Assembly (NCBI GenBank): GCA_017962285.1
Contig: JAGCVR010000182.1
Coordinates: 1 to 5,607, forward strand
DNA: 5,607 nt
Direction: 5' to 3'
From: Muribaculaceae bacterium
Lineage (GTDB): Bacteria; Bacteroidota; Bacteroidia; Bacteroidales; Muribaculaceae
The notes beneath the pieces were generated by a model, which was not told the DNA's origin, ran no database searches, and saw nothing but the letters and a program-made list of their open reading frames with translations. Shown here piece by piece: positions 1 through 5,607 of the stretch; within the stretch, counting starts at the first letter, position 1; every line of letters starts with the position of its first letter. The position numbers and the translations under genes are program-made.

Positions 1-485
1 CGATGCCAGTCTAAATGGGAGTAATAAAAGCCCAGTTTCATGCGCTCACGGGCACATGCTTCCGACAGTTCCTTAAGCACGTCCCGCCCGAATGGCGTAT
101 TGGTGATCTTAAAGTCGCTCTCCGCGGTGTCCCACATCGAGAATCCCTCGTGATGACGCGAGGTGATGGTGATGTAGCGTGCTCCGCAGTTCTTGAGAAA
201 CCTCACCCACTTGTCGGCATTGAATTTCGCCGGGTAAAACGCTCCTGCGCCCTTTGCGTATTCACGGAAATCAATGTCTTCCTTATACTGATACCACTCC
301 CCGTGACCGAACATGCTGTAAAGTCCCCAATGAATGAAAATTCCGAACCTGTCGGCGGCGAATTGCTCGCGAGCCGCAAGATTTTCGGCGGTAGGGACAT
401 ACTCTTCACCGGCGCTGCCGGCAATCGCGGCGACAAACAGCATTGTCGCCACCAGCGTTATTCTTAAAAATCCTTTACCTTTCAT
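1..485 (-). CDS. Alpha-L-fucosidase, GH29 family, secreted (partial; C-terminus cut by window edge)
   Basis: The minus-strand frame from ATG (485-483) stays open to the window edge and gives 161 complete codons. Residues 1-25 form a signal peptide: a basic start (MKGKGFLR), then a hydrophobic stretch (ITLVATMLFVAAIAG), with likely cleavage near AGSA|GEE. No lipobox Cys is present, so a secreted or periplasmic protein is inferred. The GH29 N-terminal catalytic barrel follows: FGIFIHWGLYSMFG (47-60), GEWYQY (62-67), YITITSRHHEGFSMWDT (104-120, with the HH pair of the active-site pocket) and LGFYYSHLDW (151-160). GH29 enzymes hydrolyse terminal alpha-L-fucose by a retaining mechanism. The nucleophile Asp and the C-terminal domain lie beyond the window; family members usually exceed 400 residues, so about a third is visible. 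A promoter (513-543) sits directly upstream. Family assignment is secure; substrate linkage and GH29 subfamily cannot be judged. Confidence 0.93.
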   Translation of the reverse strand, partial: MKGKGFLRITLVATMLFVAAIAGSAGEEYVPTAENLAAREQFAADRFGIFIHWGLYSMFGHGEWYQYKEDIDFREYAKGAGAFYPAKFNADKWVRFLKNCGARYITITSRHHEGFSMWDTAESDFKITNTPFGRDVLKELSEACARERMKLGFYYSHLDWH

Positions 486-512
486 TACTTATCATGTGCT
501 ACACTTTCTCCA

Positions 513-543
513 CAAAATTACGATTATTTTTTGCTCCCGGCAA
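513..543 (-). promoter_or_regulatory. Bacteroidota-type promoter of the fucosidase gene
   Basis: Read on the minus strand, TTG (543-541) is followed by exactly 20 bases and then TAATTTTG (520-513). This fits the Bacteroidota sigma-ABfr consensus of a weak -33 TTTG/TTG and a -7 TAnnTTTG. Transcription would begin a few bases after 513, leaving a leader of roughly 20-25 nt before the ATG at 485. The element lies just downstream of the fba terminator, so the fucosidase appears to have its own transcript. Prediction rests on motif and spacing only. Confidence 0.68.
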
Positions 544-551
544 GATTGTTT

Positions 552-597
552 TCACCAAAATCAAGCCCGAACTAACCATGAGGCTAATCCGGGCTTG
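552..597 (-). terminator. Intrinsic terminator downstream of fba
   Basis: The minus-strand RNA from 597 to 562 can form an uninterrupted 16-bp stem with a UCAU tetraloop. The arms are CAAGCCCGGATTAGCC and GGTTAGTTCGGGCTTG, with the eight outer pairs all Watson-Crick and three G-U pairs in the inner half. A short U tract (ATTTTGG) follows at 561-555. The same DNA read on the plus strand would have A-C mismatches at the three wobble positions, so the structure is tuned to the minus-strand transcript. It begins 28 bases after the fba stop codon and ends before the fucosidase promoter. The U tract is short, so efficiency is uncertain. Confidence 0.78.
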
Positions 598-625
598 TGG
601 AATCTGTTGAATAATCTGTGAAATC

Positions 626-1624
626 TTAAGCCGTGCCGTCGCTTCCGAGCACTTCAATGATTTTGTGCTTGTAAAGACGCTCCATCTCCTCACGGGCAGG
701 ACCGCAGAACTTACGCGGGTCGAATTCACCTGGTTTTTCATCGAGAACCTTGCGCACTGCAGCGGTGAATGCCAGACGCGAGTCGCTGTCGATGTTAATC
801 TTGCAAACGGCGCTCTTGGCTGCCTTGCGAAGCTGTTCCTCGGGGATACCAACAGCATCGGGCAACTTGCCGCCGTGCTCGTTGATCATGTCCACATATT
901 CCTGTGGAACCGACGACGAACCGTGAAGTACGATTGGGAAACCTGGCAATTTCTCCATAATGGCGTCGAGCACATCGAATGCCAGTGGAGGAGGAACCAG
1001 TTTTCCGGTCTTGGGGTCGCGGGTGCACTGCTCTGGTTTGAACTTGTAGGCACCATGGCTTGTACCGATAGAGATAGCGAGTGAATCGCAACCTGTGCGT
1101 GTGGCGAAGTCAATAACCTCTTCGGGCTTGGTGTAGTGGGAAACCTCACTCTGAACCTCATCCTCAACACCGGCGAGAACGCCAAGCTCAGCCTCAACTG
1201 TTACGTCGAACTGATGTGCATACTCCACAACCTTACGTGTAAGGGCGATATTCTCCTCGTATGGAAGCGAAGAAGCGTCAATCATCACCGATGAGAAACC
1301 GAAGTCAACGCATGACTTGCAGAGTTCAAAGCTATCGCCGTGGTCCAGATGCAGAACTATCTGTGGGTTCTCCCAGCCAAGTTCCTTTGCATACTCAACG
1401 GCACCCTCTGCCATGTAGCGAAGCAGCGTCTGGTTCGCATAGTTGCGTGCACCTTTCGACACTTGAAGGATTACAGGAGATTTTGTCTCTGCAGAAGCCT
1501 TGATAATGGCCTGCAGCTGCTCCATATTGTTGAAGTTGAAAGCCGGGATTGCATACCCGCCGTTAATTGCCTTTGCAAACATCTCACGAGTGTTCACAAG
1601 GCCTAATTCTTTAAAACTTACCAT
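626..1624 (-). CDS. fba: Class II fructose-1,6-bisphosphate aldolase
   Basis: This complete 332-residue protein covers the class II aldolase barrel. The enzyme reversibly cleaves fructose-1,6-bisphosphate into dihydroxyacetone phosphate and glyceraldehyde-3-phosphate in cytoplasmic glycolysis and gluconeogenesis. Visible signatures are IPAFNFNNMEQ (26-36), HLDHG (92-96; D94 the likely catalytic Asp and H95 a Zn ligand), VEAELG (143-148), GTSHGAYKF (187-195; H190 a Zn ligand), VLHGSSSVP (232-240; H234 a Zn ligand) and KINIDSD (275-281; the NxD substrate-binding motif). Correspondence to catalytic residues is by analogy with E. coli FbaA. The length and the HGSSSVP form fit the longer class II subgroup common in Bacteroidota. 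Tagatose-bisphosphate aldolase is an alternative in this superfamily but less likely for a stand-alone housekeeping gene. The start is preceded by an AT-rich leader with no Shine-Dalgarno, as is usual in the phylum. It has its own promoter and terminator, implying a monocistronic unit. Confidence 0.96.
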   Translation of the reverse strand: MVSFKELGLVNTREMFAKAINGGYAIPAFNFNNMEQLQAIIKASAETKSPVILQVSKGARNYANQTLLRYMAEGAVEYAKELGWENPQIVLHLDHGDSFELCKSCVDFGFSSVMIDASSLPYEENIALTRKVVEYAHQFDVTVEAELGVLAGVEDEVQSEVSHYTKPEEVIDFATRTGCDSLAISIGTSHGAYKFKPEQCTRDPKTGKLVPPPLAFDVLDAIMEKLPGFPIVLHGSSSVPQEYVDMINEHGGKLPDAVGIPEEQLRKAAKSAVCKINIDSDSRLAFTAAVRKVLDEKPGEFDPRKFCGPAREEMERLYKHKIIEVLGSDGTA

Positions 1625-1668
1625 TTTATGTTATTTATTAAGTTAATAATTATATTTCCGTTCATCAC

Positions 1669-1690
1669 GAAACCGCGAGAGCCTCGTTTC
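1669..1690 (-). promoter_or_regulatory. Hairpin at the predicted 5' end of the fba mRNA
   Basis: On the minus strand, GAAA (1690-1687) can pair with TTTC (1672-1669), enclosing an inner CGAG-GCT-CTCG hairpin (1686-1676) and a three-base bulge. The structure would lie within a few bases of the predicted transcription start of fba, in an otherwise very AT-rich leader of about 65 nt. A 5'-terminal stem of this kind may protect the mRNA from 5' decay; that role is inference. No known riboswitch or leader family is recognised. The stem is short, so chance is possible. Confidence 0.35.
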
Positions 1691-1697
1691 TCTGTTA

Positions 1698-1729
1698 CAA
1701 AATTAATAACTTTTTCAAAAACTTGCAAT
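1698..1729 (-). promoter_or_regulatory. Bacteroidota-type promoter of fba
   Basis: On the minus strand ATTG (1729-1726) is followed by 20 bases and then TAATTTTG (1705-1698), a full match to TAnnTTTG. The predicted transcription start is near 1690-1694, giving a leader of about 65 nt before the ATG at 1624. The -33 half is only a partial match (TTG), as is normal for the phylum. Its arrangement is the same as at the fucosidase and holB promoters in this window. Confidence 0.68.
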
Positions 1730-1820
1730 CTGTTCACACAAAACTTCAAATTATTTTTCATGCAAACGATAAACCCAATCACAAGAAAGATGGCGCTCCC
1801 CCGTGAAAACGCCCCCAATG

Positions 1821-1865
1821 TCATATAAGACCTATAGGACCTATAAGACTTATAAGGCCTATAAG
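1821..1865. repeat. Tandem repeat, five copies of a 9-bp unit
   Basis: Five adjacent 9-base units, tcatataag / acctatagg / acctataag / acttataag / gcctataag, share the consensus ACCTATAAG with one to three changes each. A more degraded unit (atttaaatg, 1866-1874) may continue the array. The units create perfect 8-bp palindromes, CCTATAGG at 1831-1838 and CTTATAAG at 1849-1856. The array lies between two divergent promoters and ends about 32 bases before the holB -33 element. It could be a remnant regulatory or structural array; no function is assigned. Confidence 0.85.
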
Positions 1866-1896
1866 ATTTAAATGGCTAAAAACAAAATTCTAAATT

Positions 1897-1928
1897 CTTG
1901 CCATAACAAATATTTCTCACTAATTTTG
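1897..1928 (+). promoter_or_regulatory. Bacteroidota-type promoter of the holB-addB operon
   Basis: CTTG (1897-1900) is followed by 20 bases and then TAATTTTG (1921-1928), matching -33 TTG and -7 TAnnTTTG. The transcription start would fall around 1932-1936, leaving a leader of about 35 nt to the holB ATG at 1969. The leader has no Shine-Dalgarno; the ATG follows an A-rich ATAACCAAA, as expected for this phylum. No other promoter was seen before addB, so this one probably drives both genes. Confidence 0.7.
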
Positions 1929-1968
1929 CATAATTGAGAACATGATTTTTCACTGAACGATAACCAAA

Positions 1969-3087
1969 ATGAAGTTTTCCGATATTATTGGCAACGAAAA
2001 AGCCATTGAACAAATACGCCGACTGGTGGATGCCGACCAAATCCCTCATGCCCTGCTGCTCTACGGCGACAGCAGTGTGCCGAAACTTGCGTTGGCTCGC
2101 GCCACGGCACAATACATTCACTGCACCGACCGCCAGAACGGCGACAGTTGCGGCAAATGCCCGTCGTGCCTACAGCACCAGTCGCTCAACCACGGCGACA
2201 CATTCTTCTCTTTCCCTGTCACGAACAAGGGAGAAAACACCACAAGCGACCTGTTCATGGCAGAGTGGAAACAATTCCTCAATGAAAGTCCCATAGAGAA
2301 TTACGAACATTGGCTCGCTCTGCTGAAAAACGAGAATGCCCAGCCACAAATCTACGCTTCCGAGAGCAATGCCATCATACGCAAAATGAGTCTTTCCTCG
2401 TTTACCGCGAAATATAAGGTCCTGGTTATGTGGCTACCGGAAAAAATGAACGAGGCTTGTGCAAACAAACTCCTGAAACTCATTGAGGAGCCCGACCATG
2501 ACAGCCTTTTTATCCTTGTCAGCAACAATGAGAAAGCGCTCCTGCCCACAATCTTCTCACGCACTCAGCGTATTCAGCTGCGCCGTCCGTCGGTGGAGCA
2601 GATTGCCCGATACCTGCAGGCAAACATGGGCACAGACTACAACGATGCGCTCGTGGCTGCAGCCTCGGCCGATGCCAACGTGACGCAGGCCATTCAGAAC
2701 CTTGAGGCACAAAGCGAGGCTAAAGCCTTTCATGAGAAGTTCGTATCACTTATGCGGCTCGCTTACATGAGAAACATAAAGGCCCTTAAGGAATGGAGCG
2801 AACAGATTGCCGACTACAAACGCGAGAAATCACGTCGGTTCCTCATATACTGCGCCCGAATGGTACGGGAAAATTTTATCTATAATCTTAAGAATCCTGA
2901 ATTAAACTATCTCACCACCGAGGAGCAGCAATTCAGCAGCAAATTCGCACCGTTCATCAATGAACAGAACGTGGAGCAGATGATAGCCGAGTTCTCGAAG
3001 GCCGAAAGCGACATCCAGCGAAATGCCAACGCAAAAATCACTCTTTTCGACCTTGCAATTAAGGTTACTATTCTTATAAAAAAATGA
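1969..3087 (+). CDS. holB: DNA polymerase III subunit delta' (clamp-loader subunit)
   Basis: The 372-residue protein has the AAA+ clamp-loader fold of delta', which with delta and DnaX opens the sliding clamp on primed DNA at the replisome. The start MKFSDIIGNEKAIEQIRRLVDADQIPHALLLYG (1-33) is the usual delta'/DnaX opening. A zinc module with four Cys follows (C52, C61, C64, C67). Then come YKVLVMWLPEKMN (149-161), ANKLLKLIEEP (165-175) and SRTQRI (197-202), the counterpart of the SRC arginine-finger motif. The nucleotide site is degenerate: the Walker A position reads GDSSVPKL (33-40), keeping Lys but lacking the second Gly and the Thr, and the Walker B DExx position reads WLPE (155-158). 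That agrees with delta' not being an ATPase. Residues from about 205 to the end form the helical collar region and are poorly conserved. The downstream AddB-like gene starts within its stop codon. Identification is strong. Confidence 0.92.
   Translation: MKFSDIIGNEKAIEQIRRLVDADQIPHALLLYGDSSVPKLALARATAQYIHCTDRQNGDSCGKCPSCLQHQSLNHGDTFFSFPVTNKGENTTSDLFMAEWKQFLNESPIENYEHWLALLKNENAQPQIYASESNAIIRKMSLSSFTAKYKVLVMWLPEKMNEACANKLLKLIEEPDHDSLFILVSNNEKALLPTIFSRTQRIQLRRPSVEQIARYLQANMGTDYNDALVAAASADANVTQAIQNLEAQSEAKAFHEKFVSLMRLAYMRNIKALKEWSEQIADYKREKSRRFLIYCARMVRENFIYNLKNPELNYLTTEEQQFSSKFAPFINEQNVEQMIAEFSKAESDIQRNANAKITLFDLAIKVTILIKK
3078..3087 (+). promoter_or_regulatory. holB/addB junction: ATGA overlap preceded by an A7 run
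   Basis: The holB stop TGA (3085-3087) overlaps the addB ATG (3084-3086) as ATGA, a standard arrangement for translational coupling by reinitiation. Directly before it, holB ends ATA AAA AAA TGA, so the seven A bases at 3078-3084 form the heptamer A AAA AAA in the phase that supports -1 slippage. A -1 shift there would continue straight into the addB frame at its ATG codon. Coupling is the default reading; frameshifting is only a possibility. Confidence 0.6.
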
Positions 3088-5607
3088 AAGCGATGAAAAC
3101 CGACTCCTATACGCCCATCACGCCGTTTCTGAGGCAAGTGGCCCAATACTACATAACCAAAGCCCCCGACCAGCTTCACTCCCACCGCTTCGTCTTCCCG
3201 AACCGAAGAAGCGGGCAGTTCTTTCTGAAAGAAATCTCGGAAGCGGTTCCCGGTGGGCAAATCGTCATCGCACCTCATGTTACCACCATTACCGACTTCG
3301 TGAGCGAGATAACCAATCAGATTCCCGCGTCACAGGTTGAATCGCTCTTCATCCTTTACCAATGCTACCAACGTATCAGCGGACTCGCCGAAGCCGATAA
3401 TCCTTTCGACAAATTCATCTTCTGGGGGAACGTGGTTATCAACGACTTCAACGAAGTGGACAAATATCTCATTGAGCCTAAGAAGATTTTCCAGAACATA
3501 GAAAACTATCGCGAAATTGGCACCGACTATATACCCGATGAAGTGAAAGACATCTTGGCGCGATACCTCAACATTGACTTCGGTAATGCCAACGACAAGG
3601 AAAGGTTCTGGCGGCACCTGCATGGCAATGACGGGGAAATCACAAATAGGTACGTTCAGTTATGGAACAGCATGTTCCTGCTCTATCAAGAGTTTCGCCA
3701 CAACCTGAAAGAAATGGGGCTTTCCTACGAGGGTAAAATCTTCCGCGATGCAGTGGACAAAATCCGCAACACCGCAGTGGAAGATTTCAAACATTCCCGA
3801 TTCGTTTTCGTGGGATTCAACATCCTTACCAAAGCCGAAGAGAAAATCTTTTCTCTGCTTGCCAACAAGAAAATTGCCGATTTCTTCTGGGACGACGCTT
3901 CACCGGCGTTCGCCGACAAGACTAATTGCGGCGCGACGCACCTTAAAGCCAACAAAGCGAAGTTTCCTCACCCCCAGGATTTCTTGCCAGAGGAAATACA
4001 TGGTTCCCCCACCATTCACTCTTTTGCTGTCCCGTCCAATACAGGTCAGGCACTCTTTGTGGCGAATATGCTGCGGGAACAGCGCATCCCATATTCTTCC
4101 GAAGAACCTTCAACAGCAATTGTCCTTCCCGACGAGAATCTGCTCCTTCCGCTAATCAATTCACTGCCGCAGGAATTATCTTCGGTAAACGTCACCATGG
4201 GCTATCCGCTGCGGAACAGCGAGATAATGACTCTTTTCCGGACAGTGGCGCGCATGCACGCCCATGCACGCCTGAAAGGTGAATCCTGGACGTTCTTCCG
4301 CGATTTTGTCAAAGACACGTTGAGTCATCCCATCATAAAGTCCATCTATCCAAGACAAGCCAACGAGATTATAAACTATATTGACGACAACTTCATTTTC
4401 GACGTACCGGCTGAACTGTTCGGCAAATATCCCTTCGAATGTCTGTTTAGGATCATAGGCAACGGGAGTATGCTCCACGATTCGCTCAATCTCATAGAAG
4501 CCCTCACCGACTTTTCCAACGACATAAAGCAGGGAATGCTGGAAAACTCCGCGCCAAAAGTTCCCCTCCAGTGCGCTTTCATCGACCAGTTCATCGACCT
4601 CCTGGCTCAACTGCACAGCATTGTGGAGCGATTCCAAATTAAGATGAATGAGGACACCATCTTTAACCTTATTGAACGCCTTGCTGCCGTAGTGAGCATA
4701 CCATTTGAAGGAGAACCGCTTCAGGGACTCCAGATTATGGGAACACTCGAGACTCAGTCGCTCGACTTTGAGAATCTGGTTATCCTGTCGGTAAACGAAC
4801 GTGTTTTTCCGCACAAAAATGCATTCAAGCCTTCGTTCATTCCAAACATCATCCGTCGCGGCAACCAGCTTCCAACCGTTGAGGCACAGGAAGAGACCTC
4901 CACATATTATTTCTACCGGATGATTTGCCGCGCACAAAACGTGTGGCTTTTCTATAACAGTTCCACGCAAGCCTACGGAACAAGCGAGAAATCGCGATTC
5001 ATTGAACAGCTTAAAAGAATTTACAATGTTTCCGTTACCGCTCACGAAGTTCAGCTTAAGCAGACGCCAGCCGACAAGTACTCAATCGAAATCAACTCAA
5101 ACAACGATGCAGCACAGTACTTCAACACCGACAACGACTTGCCGAATATCAAATCCGCTACAGAACTGCAGGCCAGCGGCATTAAATGCCTTTCGGCAAG
5201 TTCCATAAATCATTATATCGGATGTCCGCTGCAATTCTTCCTGCAACACATCTGCCACTTCCGAAACGACAACCCGCCATCGGATTTCATGGATGCCGGA
5301 CAGTTTGGCTCCATCGTGCACGACACTCTGCAGGAACTCTATTGGGACAATTCGAAAGATCACAAAATAACAATTGCCAAAATCAGAAATTTTGATAAGA
5401 ACTCCCTCGACGACACTCTGAAACGTAACATAAACAAGACCTTCCTGAAAAGAACGAATCTGGACGATGAACTCACCGGACAGGCCACCATCGTGTTCGG
5501 CGCCCTGCGGCACTACATCAAGGCGGCTCTCGATGAAGACATTAAAACACTGAATAAGGAAGGCGGGGAACAGGCTTTCATTCAGGTTCTCGAATGTGAA
5601 GAGCCAC
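3084..5607 (+). CDS. addB: AddB-like PD-(D/E)XK nuclease/inactive helicase subunit (partial; C-terminus cut by window edge)
   Basis: The frame is open for 841 codons to the window edge. It resembles AddB of the AddAB helicase-nuclease, which resects double-strand breaks for RecA loading. The N-terminal helicase-like half contains HRFVFPNRRSGQFFLKEI (34-51), where an active helicase would have a Walker A; no GxxGxGKT is present. Further conserved-looking blocks are RFVFVGFNILTKAEEKIF (239-256), IVLPDENLLLPLINSLP (346-362), VNVTMGYPLRN (368-378) and LQIMGTLETQSLDFENLVIL (549-568), then NERVFP (571-576). The nuclease domain begins at LSASSINHYIGCPLQFFL (703-720), the CPxxFF entry motif, followed by GSIVHDTLQELY (742-753) with its conserved His. 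The catalytic D...ExK residues and the C-terminal Fe-S cysteines would lie past the edge; relatives run to roughly 950 residues. The start at 3084 overlaps the holB stop; an ATG three codons later (3093) is an alternative. AddA is expected nearby but not seen. Confidence 0.85.
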   Translation, partial: MKAMKTDSYTPITPFLRQVAQYYITKAPDQLHSHRFVFPNRRSGQFFLKEISEAVPGGQIVIAPHVTTITDFVSEITNQIPASQVESLFILYQCYQRISGLAEADNPFDKFIFWGNVVINDFNEVDKYLIEPKKIFQNIENYREIGTDYIPDEVKDILARYLNIDFGNANDKERFWRHLHGNDGEITNRYVQLWNSMFLLYQEFRHNLKEMGLSYEGKIFRDAVDKIRNTAVEDFKHSRFVFVGFNILTKAEEKIFSLLANKKIADFFWDDASPAFADKTNCGATHLKANKAKFPHPQDFLPEEIHGSPTIHSFAVPSNTGQALFVANMLREQRIPYSSEEPSTAIVLPDENLLLPLINSLPQELSSVNVTMGYPLRNSEIMTLFRTVARMHAHARLKGESWTFFRDFVKDTLSHPIIKSIYPRQANEIINYIDDNFIFDVPAELFGKYPFECLFRIIGNGSMLHDSLNLIEALTDFSNDIKQGMLENSAPKVPLQCAFIDQFIDLLAQLHSIVERFQIKMNEDTIFNLIERLAAVVSIPFEGEPLQGLQIMGTLETQSLDFENLVILSVNERVFPHKNAFKPSFIPNIIRRGNQLPTVEAQEETSTYYFYRMICRAQNVWLFYNSSTQAYGTSEKSRFIEQLKRIYNVSVTAHEVQLKQTPADKYSIEINSNNDAAQYFNTDNDLPNIKSATELQASGIKCLSASSINHYIGCPLQFFLQHICHFRNDNPPSDFMDAGQFGSIVHDTLQELYWDNSKDHKITIAKIRNFDKNSLDDTLKRNINKTFLKRTNLDDELTGQATIVFGALRHYIKAALDEDIKTLNKEGGEQAFIQVLECEEP

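Larger units (their letters stand above)
1625..1968. other. Divergent intergenic region between fba and holB
   Basis: This 344-bp gap has no credible coding sequence. From left to right it holds the AT-rich fba leader (1625-1668), a leader hairpin (1669-1690), the leftward fba promoter (about 1698-1729), an AT-rich stretch, a small GC-rich patch containing two C5 runs (about 1792-1817), the 9-bp tandem repeat (1821-1865), and the rightward holB promoter (1897-1928) with its short leader. The two promoters point away from each other and are about 170 bp apart, with the repeat between them and closer to holB. The stretch 1730-1790 shows no feature I can name. Confidence 0.85.

Noticed and set aside
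15..467. 150-codon plus-strand open frame opposite the fucosidase
   Set aside because: The opposite strand encodes clear GH29 motifs; this is its shadow.
665..1084. 139-codon plus-strand open frame opposite fba
   Set aside because: It is antisense to conserved aldolase sequence and has no family features.
1792..1817. Two C5 runs (G5 on the minus strand) considered as a G-quadruplex or a GGCG/CGCC stem-loop
   Set aside because: Only two G tracts are present, and the possible stem is four base pairs with a long loop.
1628..1824. Short open frames on both strands in the divergent intergenic region (66-68 codons)
   Set aside because: They cross the fba promoter and leader, are AT-driven, and have no recognisable protein features.
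1821..1865. Tandem repeat considered as a CRISPR array
   Set aside because: Units are 9 bp and contiguous with no spacers.
3748..4155. 135-codon plus-strand open frame inside addB
   Set aside because: Its Ser/Arg/Thr/Pro-rich translation is typical of an out-of-frame shadow, and the addB frame is unbroken across it.
4176..5045. 289-codon open frame on the minus strand opposite the addB coding sequence
   Set aside because: It is fully antisense to a strongly supported gene, has no recognisable domain, and its residues mirror the addB codon pattern.
5097..5513. 138-codon minus-strand open frame inside addB
   Set aside because: It is antisense to the nuclease-domain coding region, with no promoter or motif of its own.

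Overview
The window looks like a chromosomal core-genome segment from a member of the Bacteroidota, most probably order Bacteroidales (Bacteroides/Prevotella/Muribaculaceae-like). Three independent lines support this. First, three upstream regions carry the Bacteroidota-type promoter, with a -7 box TAnnTTTG and a weak -33 TTG, and no start codon has a convincing Shine-Dalgarno sequence. Second, the DNA polymerase III delta' subunit and the AddB-like protein have the divergent forms I associate with this phylum. Third, there is a secreted GH29 fucosidase, a typical glycan-degrading enzyme of gut Bacteroidales. No mobile element, CRISPR array, tRNA or rRNA was seen.

Layout. On the minus strand, reading right to left, fba (class II fructose-bisphosphate aldolase, 626-1624) has its own promoter (about 1698-1729) and ends at an intrinsic terminator hairpin (562-597). 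The next minus-strand gene is an alpha-L-fucosidase (start at 485, cut by the window's left edge), with its own promoter (513-543) just beyond that terminator. A 344-bp divergent intergenic region (1625-1968) holds the fba promoter and leader, a five-copy 9-bp tandem repeat (1821-1865), and the holB promoter (1897-1928). On the plus strand, holB (DNA polymerase III delta', 1969-3087) overlaps by ATGA with an AddB-like PD-(D/E)XK nuclease/inactivated-helicase gene (3084 to the right edge, cut).

How the genes relate. holB and addB form a tight two-gene (or longer) operon joining a replication clamp-loader subunit to double-strand-break end processing. The partner helicase-nuclease AddA would be expected nearby but lies outside the window if present. 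fba serves central glycolysis/gluconeogenesis. The fucosidase releases L-fucose from glycans outside the cytoplasm. The aldolase and fucosidase appear to be separately transcribed neighbours rather than one pathway.

I did not find a clearly new biological system. The most interesting points are the near-identical promoter architecture at all three transcription units, a terminator whose G-U pairs reveal its transcribed strand, the 9-bp tandem repeat between divergent genes, and an A AAA AAA heptamer placed exactly so that a -1 frameshift would fuse HolB to AddB.
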